64,000 bases of DNA. Origin: Duganella sp. CF517. GTDB taxonomy: Bacteria > Pseudomonadota > Gammaproteobacteria > Burkholderiales > Burkholderiaceae_D. The position numbers and the translations under genes are program-made. The stretch spans positions 682,001-746,000 of the forward strand of contig NZ_FODC01000001.1 in assembly GCF_900110275.1 (NCBI RefSeq). Reading direction: 5' to 3'. Numbering within the stretch: position 1 is the stretch's first letter; each line of letters begins with the position of its first letter. The notes below the pieces were generated by a model. The model ran no database searches, was not told the DNA's origin, and was given only the letters and a program-made list of their open reading frames with translations. Shown piece by piece: positions 25,669 to 34,300 of the stretch.

Positions 25669-26943
25669 ATGAGCTACGATCCCATCGACCACGACTTCGA
25701 ACGTGGCCTCAACAACCGCCGCGCCATACTGGGCGACGCGTGGGTGGACCGGTCCCTCGGCAACGCCAACAACTTCAATGCCGACTTCCAGAACCTGATC
25801 ACGCGCTTCGCCTGGAACGAGATCTGGGGCCGTCCGGGGCTGGAGCCGAAAACCCGTCGCGCCATCGTCCTCTCCATCACCACCGCCCTGGGCCGCTGGG
25901 AAGAATTCGACCTGCACGTGCGCGCCGCGCTGCTGGGCGATGAGGCGACCCGCCTGACGCCGGACGAATTGAAGGAAGTACTGATCCAATCGGCCATCTA
26001 CGCCGGCGTACCGGCCGCGAACACCGCTTTCACACACGCGCTGGCGATCCTGCGCGAAGTCGGCCCGCAGATCGGCTACGCGCTGGACCCGGCGGCGCCT
26101 GGCAACGCCAGCCACCCCGGCGTCGGCCGCGAAGGCCGCACGGACAGCCGGGACAAAGCACGTCCATCGCTGCACTACACCGTGCGCGAGCCGCGCAACG
26201 GCAAGGCGCCGCGTCACACCGTGGTGCTAAGCCACGCCATCGGCTGCGACCTGACGATGTGGGACGGGCTGGCAAACCAACTGGCGGAAGATAGCCGCGT
26301 CATCGCCTACGATCACCGGGGCCATGGCAGTTCGGAGTCGCCGGCGGGCGCCTATTCGATGGCCGACCTGGCCGACGATGCGGCCGCGCTGCTGCGCGAG
26401 CTCGATACCGGTCCGGTTGTGTGGTTGGGTTTATCGATGGGCGGCATGGTCGGCCAGGAACTGGCGCTGCGCCATCCGGGGCTGGTGCGCGCGCTGGTGC
26501 TGGCCAATACCACGTCCGGCTACCCGCAAGCCGCGCGCGACGCCTGGAAGCAGCGCATCGCCACGGTGAACGAAGGCGGCATCGAGGCGATCGCCGATGC
26601 CGTCATGGGACGCTACTTCCACGACGGCTTCCGCGCCGATCACGCGGCGACGGTGGCGCGCTTTCGCCGACGCGTGGTTTCGACCGACACCGTCGGTTAC
26701 ACCGGCTGCTGCAACGCCGTCGGCACGGTCGATACCACTGCGCGTCTGGCGGCGATCCAGGCGCCAACCCTGGTGATCGCGGGCGAACTGGATCAGGGAA
26801 CGCCGATAGAGATGTCGCAAACGCTGGTGGACGGCATCCCCAACGCGAAGCTGGAGATACTGCGCCAGGCCTCCCACCTGAGCTGCATCGAACAGCCGGA
26901 AGCTTTCAGCCGCGCCGTCCGGGACTTCATCGTCGAGCTATAA
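25669..26943 (+). CDS. pcaCD: PcaC-PcaD fusion: carboxymuconolactone decarboxylase / enol-lactone hydrolase
   Basis: 424 residues. Residues 1-130 are a carboxymuconolactone decarboxylase domain (RRAIVLSITTALGRWEEFDL, HVRAALL, IYAGVPAANTAF). After a linker of about 35 residues, residues 165-424 form an alpha/beta hydrolase of the PcaD type. Its catalytic triad is Ser256 (GLSMGG), Asp375 (GELDQGTP) and His403 (ASHL). The protein performs two successive steps to beta-ketoadipate. The well-known actinobacterial PcaL fusion has the opposite domain order (hydrolase first), so this is an independently arranged fusion. The reading frame is continuous. Confidence 0.94.
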   Translation: MSYDPIDHDFERGLNNRRAILGDAWVDRSLGNANNFNADFQNLITRFAWNEIWGRPGLEPKTRRAIVLSITTALGRWEEFDLHVRAALLGDEATRLTPDELKEVLIQSAIYAGVPAANTAFTHALAILREVGPQIGYALDPAAPGNASHPGVGREGRTDSRDKARPSLHYTVREPRNGKAPRHTVVLSHAIGCDLTMWDGLANQLAEDSRVIAYDHRGHGSSESPAGAYSMADLADDAAALLRELDTGPVVWLGLSMGGMVGQELALRHPGLVRALVLANTTSGYPQAARDAWKQRIATVNEGGIEAIADAVMGRYFHDGFRADHAATVARFRRRVVSTDTVGYTGCCNAVGTVDTTARLAAIQAPTLVIAGELDQGTPIEMSQTLVDGIPNAKLEILRQASHLSCIEQPEAFSRAVRDFIVEL

Positions 26944-26964
26944 CAGCGCGGGAAATCGGGCTGC

Positions 26965-28146
26965 CTAAACACCCGGGTCGCGCACCTTGTCGACCTTGTC
27001 GAACTCCACGTTGAAGTAGGAGCCGCCGGTCGCCTCGGCCTTACGGATATAAACCGTTTGCACGATATCGCGGGTGCCGGCATCGATGCCGACCGGGCCG
27101 CGCACGCTGGTCCACTCCATGCCTTTCATCGCCGCCAGCAGCTTGTCGCCGTTGCTGTCGCCGGCGGTCTTCTTGAGGGCCGCGTATAACAACTGCATGC
27201 CGTCATAAGCGCCGACCGAGTGGAAGTTGGGCCGCATTCCCTTGTTCGCCTTGCCGAACGCTTCGACGTACGCCTTGTTCTCCGCCGACGGATGCGCGGC
27301 CGAATAGTGGTGGCTGCTGACCACACCAGCGGCGGCCGGGCCAATGCTCGCCATCAAATCATCGTCCAGCACATCGCCGGTACAAATCAAGCGGATGCCG
27401 GCGCCGGCCAGGCCACGCTCCGTGAACTGCTTGAGCACCGCCGCGCCCTCCCCCGAAGGCACGAACACAAACAACGCGTCCGGCTTCAAGTCCTTTACCT
27501 TGGCCAGGAACGGCGCATAGTCGGGATTGCGCAGCGGTGCGCGCAGGCTCTCGACGACCTTGCCGCCACCCTCGTTGAAGTCCTTGGCGAACACCTTCTC
27601 CGCATCCAGCCCGGGGCCATAGTCGCTCACCAGGGTGACCACGGTTTTCATCTTGTTCTTGACCGCCCACTGGGCCATCGGCGCGGTCACTTGCGCCAAG
27701 GTGAAGCCGGTGCGCACGATGTACGGCGAGCGCTGCGGAATCACCGACGTCGCGGCGGCCATCACGATCATCGGCACCTTGGCCTGCGTCGCCACCGGCG
27801 CGGCGGCAAAAGCCAGGGGTGTCAGGCCGAAGCCGGCCAGCACCTGCACCTTGTCGCGCGAGACCAGTTCCTGCGCCAGCCGCTTGGTGACATCCGGCGC
27901 CACGCCGCCATCGTCCTTGAGGATGATTTCGACCTGGCGCCCGGCGACGCTGGCGCCGTTCTGCCGCATGAACAGCTTGACGGCGGCCTCGATCTGGCGG
28001 CCGGTGGACGCGAACGGTCCGGACATCGGCACGATCAAGCCCACCTTCAACGGCTCGGCCGCCGCGGCGGCCGGCAGCACGCCGGCGGACAAGGCGGCCG
28101 CGCCCAGCAGAATCTGACGGCGATGGGTATTGATATTCTCTGACAT
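26965..28146 (-). CDS. branched-chain-amino-acid-type ABC binding protein (aromatic acid uptake), copy 1
   Basis: 393 residues. This periplasmic binding protein of the LivJ/LivK-type family has a signal sequence with a weak Tat-like start (HRRQILLGAAAL) ending near AAAAAE (about residue 31). It is a clear paralogue of the protein at 39250: both share DKV-LAGFGLTP, WAVKN-KKVVTL, GDL/VLDDDL and RGP-IDAGTRDIVQTVY-type blocks. Genes for this family commonly serve aromatic acids; PcaM of the Sinorhizobium PcaMNVWX system is an example. It lies 19 bases after vanB in a vanA-vanB operon, pointing to vanillate or a related methoxy acid as ligand (inference). Confidence 0.88.
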   Translation of the reverse strand: MSENINTHRRQILLGAAALSAGVLPAAAAAEPLKVGLIVPMSGPFASTGRQIEAAVKLFMRQNGASVAGRQVEIILKDDGGVAPDVTKRLAQELVSRDKVQVLAGFGLTPLAFAAAPVATQAKVPMIVMAAATSVIPQRSPYIVRTGFTLAQVTAPMAQWAVKNKMKTVVTLVSDYGPGLDAEKVFAKDFNEGGGKVVESLRAPLRNPDYAPFLAKVKDLKPDALFVFVPSGEGAAVLKQFTERGLAGAGIRLICTGDVLDDDLMASIGPAAAGVVSSHHYSAAHPSAENKAYVEAFGKANKGMRPNFHSVGAYDGMQLLYAALKKTAGDSNGDKLLAAMKGMEWTSVRGPVGIDAGTRDIVQTVYIRKAEATGGSYFNVEFDKVDKVRDPGV

Positions 28147-28165
28147 GGTGTCTCCTTCTTGTTTT

Positions 28166-29128
28166 TTATAGGTCGAGCACGAGGGTGGGGCTCTTGGAAC
28201 GGGAACAGCAAGGGGTGAACTGGTTGTTGGCCGCCTGTTCTTCTTCGGTCAAATACAAATCGCGGTGATCCGGAACGCCTTCGAGCACGCGTGTCAGGCA
28301 GGTGCCGCACACGCCCTGCTCGCAGGAAGCCGCCACAAACACGCCGGCTTCGCGCAATACCTGCATCACGGTGACGCCGGCGGGAACAGTGTAATTCGCG
28401 CCGGTGGAAGACAGTCTGACTTCGAAGGCCCGGTCGCCGCCGGTATCGACGGCGACCGCGCCGAAGTACTCCAGGTGCAGCTGCGCCTGCGGCCATTGCC
28501 GCGCGGCGGCTGTCGCCTTCACGTAGTCGATAAAACCGGCCGGGCCGCAGAAATAGATGTGGGTGTCGCGATCCAGCCCCGCCAGCAGCGCAGCCAGATC
28601 AAGTTTCTGTTCGGCCGCGCCGCTATCGTAGTGGAAGTGGACCTGCGCGGCGAATGGCGAAGCGGCGATGCGCTCGCGGAAGGCGGCGCGCTCGGGCGAA
28701 CGCGCGCAGTAGTGCATCTCGAAGTCCGCGCCTTGCGCCGACAACGCCTCCGCCATCGCCAGCACGGGCGTCACGCCGATGCCGCCGGCCAGCAGCAGGC
28801 TGCGTTGGGCCTCGACCAGCGGGAAGTGATTCTTCGGCGCGCTGATGGTCAGCGCCGCGCCGGCGTGGATCTTCTCGTGCATGCCCTGCGAGCCGCCGCG
28901 CGAAGCAGGATCGCGCAACACGCCGATCAGGTAGCGGTGGGTTTCGTGCGGCGGATTGCACAGCGAGTACTGGCGCACCAGATCGGGGCCGATATGCACA
29001 TCGATATGCGAGCCGGCGCTGAAGGCCGGCAGCGGCGTGCCGTCCGCGCTGACCAGCTCATAGCTGCAAATATCCTCCGCCTCGCTCGTCCGGCGCGCGA
29101 CCCGGACGTTCAGCCGGCCGGCGCTCAT
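28166..29128 (-). CDS. vanB: vanillate O-demethylase reductase subunit
   Basis: 320 residues. VanB passes electrons from NAD(P)H through FMN and a 2Fe-2S centre to VanA. The flavin/NAD module (about 10-225; RQYSLCNPPHE is the flavin motif, LLLAGGIGVTPVLAMAE the nucleotide motif) is followed by a plant-type ferredoxin domain (about 235-320). Cluster cysteines lie in ASCEQGVCGTCL and FTPCCSRS. The ATG at 29128 overlaps the vanA stop (ATGA), which fixes the start. Confidence 0.93.
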   Translation of the reverse strand: MSAGRLNVRVARRTSEAEDICSYELVSADGTPLPAFSAGSHIDVHIGPDLVRQYSLCNPPHETHRYLIGVLRDPASRGGSQGMHEKIHAGAALTISAPKNHFPLVEAQRSLLLAGGIGVTPVLAMAEALSAQGADFEMHYCARSPERAAFRERIAASPFAAQVHFHYDSGAAEQKLDLAALLAGLDRDTHIYFCGPAGFIDYVKATAAARQWPQAQLHLEYFGAVAVDTGGDRAFEVRLSSTGANYTVPAGVTVMQVLREAGVFVAASCEQGVCGTCLTRVLEGVPDHRDLYLTEEEQAANNQFTPCCSRSKSPTLVLDL

Positions 29129-30177
29129 GCCGCCTGCTCCGGCTTGGGCTGCGCTGTCTCCTTCTCCAACCACTGGTCCAGCAAGCGGCGCGACTGCACG
29201 CCACCGGCGTCGATATTCAGCATCAGCAGTTTGCGGTCGGGATGGCGCAGGATGTTCTGCTGCTGCAGCTCCAGCATCTGCTGATCCTCGGCGAAGATCT
29301 TGCCCTGTCCCACGCGTATGGTCGCCGTCAATTCCTGGTCCTCGGGCTTGAAGTTGCGGGCCATGCCCCAGAAGTACCAATGCGAGGTCTCCGTCTCCGG
29401 CGTGATGAAGTCGACCACGATGCTCGACGCCTTGAACTTCGGATCGGCGTCGTAGCCGCCCTTGCCCGCGTGTGCCACGCCCACCTCGATCATCACATGG
29501 CTGGGTGGCGTGAAGCGGCAGATTTGCCAGCGGTCGACCGGCACATCGTCGGCCAGGCCGTTGCCGCGCAACGCCGCGCGCCAGAACGGCGGCGCCATGA
29601 TGTTTTCCATATAGCGGCTGGTGATAACCTCCTCGCCCTCGACGCGGGTGTTGACCGGCGCCTCGTCGATCTCCTTCTGGCCGATGCTCGACGCGTGCAC
29701 ATACGTCTCATGCGTCAGGTCCATCAGGTTGTCGATCATCAGGCGGTACTCGCATTGGATGTGATACAGGCCGCCGCCGTAAGCCCATTGCGGATTGTCC
29801 GCCCATTCCAGATGGTGGATCAGCGCCGGATCGGCCAGTTCCCTGTCGCCGGTCCAGACCCAGATGAAGCCATGGCGCTCCTCGACCGGATAGCTGCGGA
29901 TGCAGGGGAAGCCGCGCACGCGTTGGCCGGGCATGCTGATGACTTTACCGTCGCAGCCCATCTCCAGGCCGTGGTAGCCACACACCAGCTGTCCTTCGCG
30001 CACAAAGCCAAGCGACAGCGGCGCGCCGCGATGCGGACAAAAATCCTCGACCGCCGCCACTTTGCCTTCCGCGCCACGGTAGAAAACGATCTTCTCGCCG
30101 CAGATCTGGCGGCCCAGCGGTTTGACGTCGATCTCGTCGGGTGTGCAAGCCACATACCATGTGTTTTTTGGATACAT
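29125..30177 (-). CDS. vanA: vanillate O-demethylase oxygenase subunit
   Basis: 350 residues. VanA is a Rieske non-haem oxygenase that demethylates vanillate to protocatechuate and formaldehyde. Rieske ligands are Cys47/His49 (CPHRG) and Cys66/His69 (CGYHG). The mononuclear iron site is in NLMDLTHETYVH (Asp152, His155, His160). It heads the vanA-vanB-binding-protein operon and is divergent from vanR. No formaldehyde dehydrogenase gene is seen nearby. Confidence 0.95.
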   Translation of the reverse strand: MYPKNTWYVACTPDEIDVKPLGRQICGEKIVFYRGAEGKVAAVEDFCPHRGAPLSLGFVREGQLVCGYHGLEMGCDGKVISMPGQRVRGFPCIRSYPVEERHGFIWVWTGDRELADPALIHHLEWADNPQWAYGGGLYHIQCEYRLMIDNLMDLTHETYVHASSIGQKEIDEAPVNTRVEGEEVITSRYMENIMAPPFWRAALRGNGLADDVPVDRWQICRFTPPSHVMIEVGVAHAGKGGYDADPKFKASSIVVDFITPETETSHWYFWGMARNFKPEDQELTATIRVGQGKIFAEDQQMLELQQQNILRHPDRKLLMLNIDAGGVQSRRLLDQWLEKETAQPKPEQAA

Positions 30178-30206
30178 CTTGTCTCCTTATTGGTTTTCAG
30201 CTTAAC

Positions 30207-30222
30207 ATTCAGTGTACTGAAT
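30207..30222. promoter_or_regulatory. likely VanR operator
   Basis: ATTCAGT (30207-30213) and ACTGAAT (30216-30222) are perfect inverted halves around GT, 30 bases before the vanA start and 87 before vanR. MarR-type regulators bind such short palindromes at the start of the target operon, so this is the best VanR site candidate in the divergent space. Confidence 0.62.
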
Positions 30223-30308
30223 ATCGTAAAGTATAGACCGGAAAACACGGAAGTAAACACCAAGGCCCAACTCTTTTCATATTGCGCCGCACAAGCAGAG
30301 AATACGCC

Positions 30309-30827
30309 ATGCCAGAAACCGAAAGCACATTGACCAATCTGTACGAGCATCCCGGACACTTGCTGCGCCGCGCGCAGCAGATATCGGTCTCGATCTTCTA
30401 CGACGAGATGGGCGGCGAGCTGACGCCGGTGCAGTACGCGATGCTGCGCAACCTGGCCGGCAACCCAGGCATCGACCAGGTCTCGCTGTCGGCCAGCAGC
30501 GGCATCGACACCTCCACCGGCGCCACCGTGTGTGCGCGGCTGGAGGAAAAGGGTCTGCTGGAGCGCAAGGTCATTCCGACCAACCGCCGCCAGCGCGCGC
30601 TGACCATCACCCGCGCCGGCCAGCAGCTGCTAGACGATATGATCCCCGGCGCGCAGCGCCTGCGCCGCCGCCTTCTGGCGCCGCTAAGCAGCGAGGAGCA
30701 GCTCAAGTTCATGGAGCTGTTGACCAAGCTGGTACAGGAAAACAACGAGCAAAGCCGGGCGCCGCTGACCGCGCCCGCCGGCGCGTCGGCATCGACCGCC
30801 ATGGCGTCGGTGCGCGACGCCCGATAG
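30309..30827 (+). CDS. vanR: MarR-family regulator of vanAB
   Basis: 172 residues. A winged helix-turn-helix of the MarR family occupies about 25-140 (GIDQVSLSASSGIDTSTGATVCARLEEKGLL-type region, then PTNRRQRALTITRAGQQLLD, the conserved wing). Divergent placement from vanA suggests repression relieved by vanillate. The C-terminal 25 residues are Ala/Ser-rich and specific to this lineage. The start at 30309 is preferred to a nearby in-frame ATG at 30282 because it aligns with the family. It converges with livF. Confidence 0.88.
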   Translation: MPETESTLTNLYEHPGHLLRRAQQISVSIFYDEMGGELTPVQYAMLRNLAGNPGIDQVSLSASSGIDTSTGATVCARLEEKGLLERKVIPTNRRQRALTITRAGQQLLDDMIPGAQRLRRRLLAPLSSEEQLKFMELLTKLVQENNEQSRAPLTAPAGASASTAMASVRDAR

Positions 30828-30844
30828 TCCTGTCACTCTGGGCC

Positions 30845-31546
30845 TCACGCCACCGACACCAGCTTATCGAGCTTGTCGCCGTCGGCCAGCAGACTGGCGC
30901 TATCGGAATCGTGGACGATGCGGCCGCGATCGAGCACGATGGCGCGCTTGGTCAGCGACAGCGCCAGCCGCGCATGCTGTTCCACCACGATCACCGACAT
31001 GCCCTCCTCCTCGACCAGCTTGCGGATCACCCGCACCAGCTCCTGCACGATGATCGGCGCCAGGCCCTCCATCGGCTCGTCCAGCAGCAGGATGCGTGGG
31101 TTGGTCATCAGCGCGCGCGCGATCGCCACCATCTGCTGCTCGCCGCCGGACAACTGGTTGCCCATGTTGGCGCGGCGCTCGAACAGGCGCGGGAAAATCT
31201 GATACACCTTCTGCAGATTCCACGGACCGGGACGCGCGACCACGGTCAAGTGCTCCTCCACCGTCAGCGACGGGAACATATGGCGTTCCTGCGGAACCCA
31301 GCCCAATCCCGACCGCGAGCGCTTGTGCGTCGGCATGCGGGCGATGTCTTTGCCGTCCCAGCGGATGCCGCCGCCGTGCAGCCGCGTCAATCCCATCAAC
31401 GTCACCAGCAGGCTGGTTTTGCCGACGCCGTTGCGGCCCAACAGCGCCAGGCTGTCGCCTTCATTCATCGTCAACGACACGTCTTCCAGCACGATGGATT
31501 CGCCGTAGCCGGCGGTGACTTTATCGAGCGCCAGTAACTCACGCAT
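30845..31546 (-). CDS. livF: LivF-type ABC ATPase (aromatic acid uptake)
   Basis: 233 residues. Walker A GRNGVGKTS is at about 38-46, signature LSGGEQQMVAIARAL, Walker B ILLLDEP, switch His in VVEQHARL. This is the second ATPase of a branched-chain-amino-acid-type importer. It overlaps livG by eight bases and ends the operon pcaI-pcaJ-pcaF-livH-livM-livG-livF. The link to pcaIJF and to two binding proteins in aromatic operons implies uptake of aromatic acids rather than amino acids (inference). Confidence 0.88.
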   Translation of the reverse strand: MRELLALDKVTAGYGESIVLEDVSLTMNEGDSLALLGRNGVGKTSLLVTLMGLTRLHGGGIRWDGKDIARMPTHKRSRSGLGWVPQERHMFPSLTVEEHLTVVARPGPWNLQKVYQIFPRLFERRANMGNQLSGGEQQMVAIARALMTNPRILLLDEPMEGLAPIIVQELVRVIRKLVEEEGMSVIVVEQHARLALSLTKRAIVLDRGRIVHDSDSASLLADGDKLDKLVSVA

Positions 31547-32297
31547 GCTCCGCCTCCCCCAAATACACTTCCTTTACGCGCGGGTCCGCCGCGATTTCCT
31601 CCGGCGTGCCCTCGGTCAGCACCTTCCCGCCCACCATCACGGTGATGCGGTCGGCGAAGCGGAACACCAGCCCCATATCGTGTTCGATGAAGAGCACCGT
31701 CACATCGCGCGGTAGTTGCGACAGCACTTCGAACAGCTCCTTGCTCTCGGCAGAAGGAATGCCGGCCGCCGGCTCGTCCAGCAGCAGGATGCGCGGCTTG
31801 GTCGCCAGCGCCAGCGCGATCTCCACCAGCCGCTGCTTACCGTAAGCCATGCTGCGGGTGATGCTGTTGGCCTGGTCGGTCAGCTTCAAGGTGGCCAGCA
31901 GCTCCATCGCCTCGTCGATCACGTCCGGATGGTTTTCCACCGTCTTGTACCAGACCGACTGCAAGCCGCGACGCTCGCTGATGGCCAGCGCCACCGATTC
32001 GAGCACCGTCATTCCCGCGAACAGTGTGTTGAGCTGGAAGGTGCGCGTCATGCCTCGATGCACCCGCTCGTGCTGCGGCAGGTTGGTGATGTCCTCGCCG
32101 CCCAGATAGACCTTGCCGCTGCTGGGCATGAAGCCGCCGGTCAGCAGGTTGATGAAGGTGGTCTTGCCGGCGCCGTTAGGGCCGATCAGCGCGTGGCGCG
32201 CGCCCGGTTCGAAGGTCAGCGTCACGTCGCTGTTGGCGACGAATCCGCCCCAGCGCTTGCCCAGGCCTTCGGTGCGCAGTGTGGTGTCCTGGCTCAT
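31539..32297 (-). CDS. livG: LivG-type ABC ATPase (aromatic acid uptake)
   Basis: 252 residues. Walker A GPNGAGKTT at about 39-47, signature in SITRSMAYGKQRLVEIALAL (the LivG-type AYGKQR variant of LSGGQ), Walker B LLLDEPAAGIP, switch His in FIEHDMGLV. The ATG overlaps the livM stop by four bases. Standard LivG length. Partner of LivF for a heterodimeric ATPase. Confidence 0.88.
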   Translation of the reverse strand: MSQDTTLRTEGLGKRWGGFVANSDVTLTFEPGARHALIGPNGAGKTTFINLLTGGFMPSSGKVYLGGEDITNLPQHERVHRGMTRTFQLNTLFAGMTVLESVALAISERRGLQSVWYKTVENHPDVIDEAMELLATLKLTDQANSITRSMAYGKQRLVEIALALATKPRILLLDEPAAGIPSAESKELFEVLSQLPRDVTVLFIEHDMGLVFRFADRITVMVGGKVLTEGTPEEIAADPRVKEVYLGEAEHA

Positions 32298-33340
32298 GCC
32301 TGCTCCTTGTTGGATGGTTTGAAACGCTGGGCGATCTTCTCCAGGCCGCCCAGGATGCCGCCGCGCGCGAACAGCACGATCAGCACCAGCAGCAGGCCGA
32401 TATAAAACTGCCAGTAGGCAGGATTGAGGCCGGAAATGTAATCCTGCGCGATCATGAACACGGCGGCGCCGATCAGCGCACCGTAAAGGCGCCCGGTCCC
32501 GCCCAGCACCAGCATGATCAACAACTCGGCCGAGCGCGGGAAGCCCAGCGCGTCGAGTCCGACGAACTGCGTCGTCTGCGCCAGCAGCGCGCCGGCCACG
32601 CCGGCGATGGCGGCGGCGGCCGTGAAGATCGCGATCAAACGGCGGTTGACGTTGACGCCCAGCGACGGCATGCGGCGCACGCCTTCGCGGATGCCGATCA
32701 GGCTCAAACCGAACGGCGACTTCACCACGCGGCGCAGCACCACGAACAGGACGAACAGCACGGCAAAGCTGTACCAGAAAGCCACCGTTCCGTTCAAGTC
32801 GAATTCGAACACGCCGAACAGCTTACCGACCATCATGCCGGACAAGCCATCGACGCCGCCGGTGATGAAGGATGCCTTGTTGGCGGCTTCGTGCAGCATC
32901 AGGCAGATGCCCATCGTGACCATCAAGCGCGTCAAGTCCTGGCCGCGCACCACCAGGAACGAGGTGACGAAGCCGAACACGCCTGCCACCACCGCGCCGG
33001 CCAGCAGGCCGCTCAGCGGCTCGCCCCAGCCGTGCACCGCCAGCAGGCCGGCCGTGTAGGCGCCCAGGCCGAAGAACGCGGCATGCCCCAGCGAGACGAT
33101 GCCGGCGTAGCCGAGGATCAGATCGAGCGACAGCGCGAACAGGCCGATGATCATGATCTGGCTGATCAGCACCAGATAGCCCGGGAAGAAGAAGTAGGCA
33201 GCCACCGGCAGCAGCCAGAAGACGATTTCCAGCGGCTTCCAGCGATCGTTCGGCAGGTTCAGTTGGCGTTTCTGTTGTGGCGTCATGACGTTCTTTGCGG
33301 CTGGAACTGGTTTAACTGCGGATTCGGTGAAGGCGTTCAT
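32294..33340 (-). CDS. livM: LivM-type ABC permease (aromatic acid uptake)
   Basis: 348 residues, about ten hydrophobic segments. LGYAGIVSLGHAAFFGLGAY is the diagnostic LivM block and VLGGTGRLYGALIGAAVF the later conserved loop. The N-terminal 40 residues are hydrophilic. It overlaps both livH and livG by four bases. Functions as half of the channel for compounds delivered by the binding proteins at 26965 and 39250. Confidence 0.88.
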   Translation of the reverse strand: MNAFTESAVKPVPAAKNVMTPQQKRQLNLPNDRWKPLEIVFWLLPVAAYFFFPGYLVLISQIMIIGLFALSLDLILGYAGIVSLGHAAFFGLGAYTAGLLAVHGWGEPLSGLLAGAVVAGVFGFVTSFLVVRGQDLTRLMVTMGICLMLHEAANKASFITGGVDGLSGMMVGKLFGVFEFDLNGTVAFWYSFAVLFVLFVVLRRVVKSPFGLSLIGIREGVRRMPSLGVNVNRRLIAIFTAAAAIAGVAGALLAQTTQFVGLDALGFPRSAELLIMLVLGGTGRLYGALIGAAVFMIAQDYISGLNPAYWQFYIGLLLVLIVLFARGGILGGLEKIAQRFKPSNKEQA

Positions 33341-34203
33341 GCTTTCCTCCGCACCAGGCCAGCCGGGAAGACGATCAGCAGTACCACCATCAGCGCGTAG
33401 ATGACGAAGGCGCCGATTTCGGGCACGTAGTATTTGCCGGCGACGTCGAACACGCCCAGTATCAGCGCCGCCAGCAGCGGCCCCTTGATGGTGCCGGCGC
33501 CACCGACCGCCACGACGAGCAGGAAGTAGACCATGTACTTGATCGGGAAGGTCGGGTCGAGGCCCAGCACATCGATGCCAAGGCCGCCGCCAAGGCCGGC
33601 CAGGCCTGAACCCAGCGCGAAGGTCAGGCTGAATACCAGGCTGACGTTGATGCCAAGGCCGGCCGACGCGGTTTGATTGTCGACCGATGCGCGGATCTGC
33701 GCGCCGAAGCGGGTACGCTCGATCAGCAGTCCAAGCGCGATGGTGATCAGCACCACGATGCCGATCAAGAACAGCCGGTAGGCGCCAACGTCGAGGCCAA
33801 ACAGCGACACCTGCCCGTGCAGCCAGGCCGGCAACGTGACCGGCTGCTGCGTCGGTCCGAAGAAGAAGGTGGCCGCGGCCACGGACATGAACGTCAGGCC
33901 GATGGAAAACAGCACCTGATCGAGGTGGCTGGCCTTGTACAGGCGGCGATACAGCGTCCGCTCCAGCACCAGCCCCACCAGCGCGGAGGCGACGAACGCC
34001 AGCGGCAGCGACGCCAGGAACGGCACGCCAAGGCGCGACAGCAGCATCACGCTGACATACCCGCCCAGCATCGCGAACGCGCCGTGGGCCAGGTTAATAA
34101 AGTTCATCATCCCCATCGTGACGGACAGGCCGACGCTGATGAGAAAAAGGAGGCTGCCATAGGCGATGCCGTCAAACAGCACGCCTGCCAGATTCGCTAG
34201 CAT
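33337..34203 (-). CDS. livH: LivH-type ABC permease (aromatic acid uptake)
   Basis: 288 residues, about eight membrane segments. SVGLSVTMGMMNFINLAHGA is the family block at about residues 22-41, followed by the conserved ALGSGLAGLGGGLGI region and AVGGAGTIKGPLLAALILGV loop. It starts 97 bases after the pcaF stop. That gap has no clear minus-strand terminator, so read-through from pcaIJF is likely, although a separate promoter is possible. Confidence 0.88.
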   Translation of the reverse strand: MLANLAGVLFDGIAYGSLLFLISVGLSVTMGMMNFINLAHGAFAMLGGYVSVMLLSRLGVPFLASLPLAFVASALVGLVLERTLYRRLYKASHLDQVLFSIGLTFMSVAAATFFFGPTQQPVTLPAWLHGQVSLFGLDVGAYRLFLIGIVVLITIALGLLIERTRFGAQIRASVDNQTASAGLGINVSLVFSLTFALGSGLAGLGGGLGIDVLGLDPTFPIKYMVYFLLVVAVGGAGTIKGPLLAALILGVFDVAGKYYVPEIGAFVIYALMVVLLIVFPAGLVRRKA

Positions 34204-34300
34204 GGCTGCCTCCGTCGATACGCAAGGCGCTCATGGGCGCCGCTTTTTTGCTTGTTCATTTTGTCTCCTGCACTTTTAACTACGTTAAATCAAAGCGGTT

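Noticed and set aside
34226..34249. GC hairpin followed by six T residues between pcaF and livH
   Set aside because: It would terminate only plus-strand transcription, and no plus-strand gene ends there; in the minus direction the A run precedes the stem.
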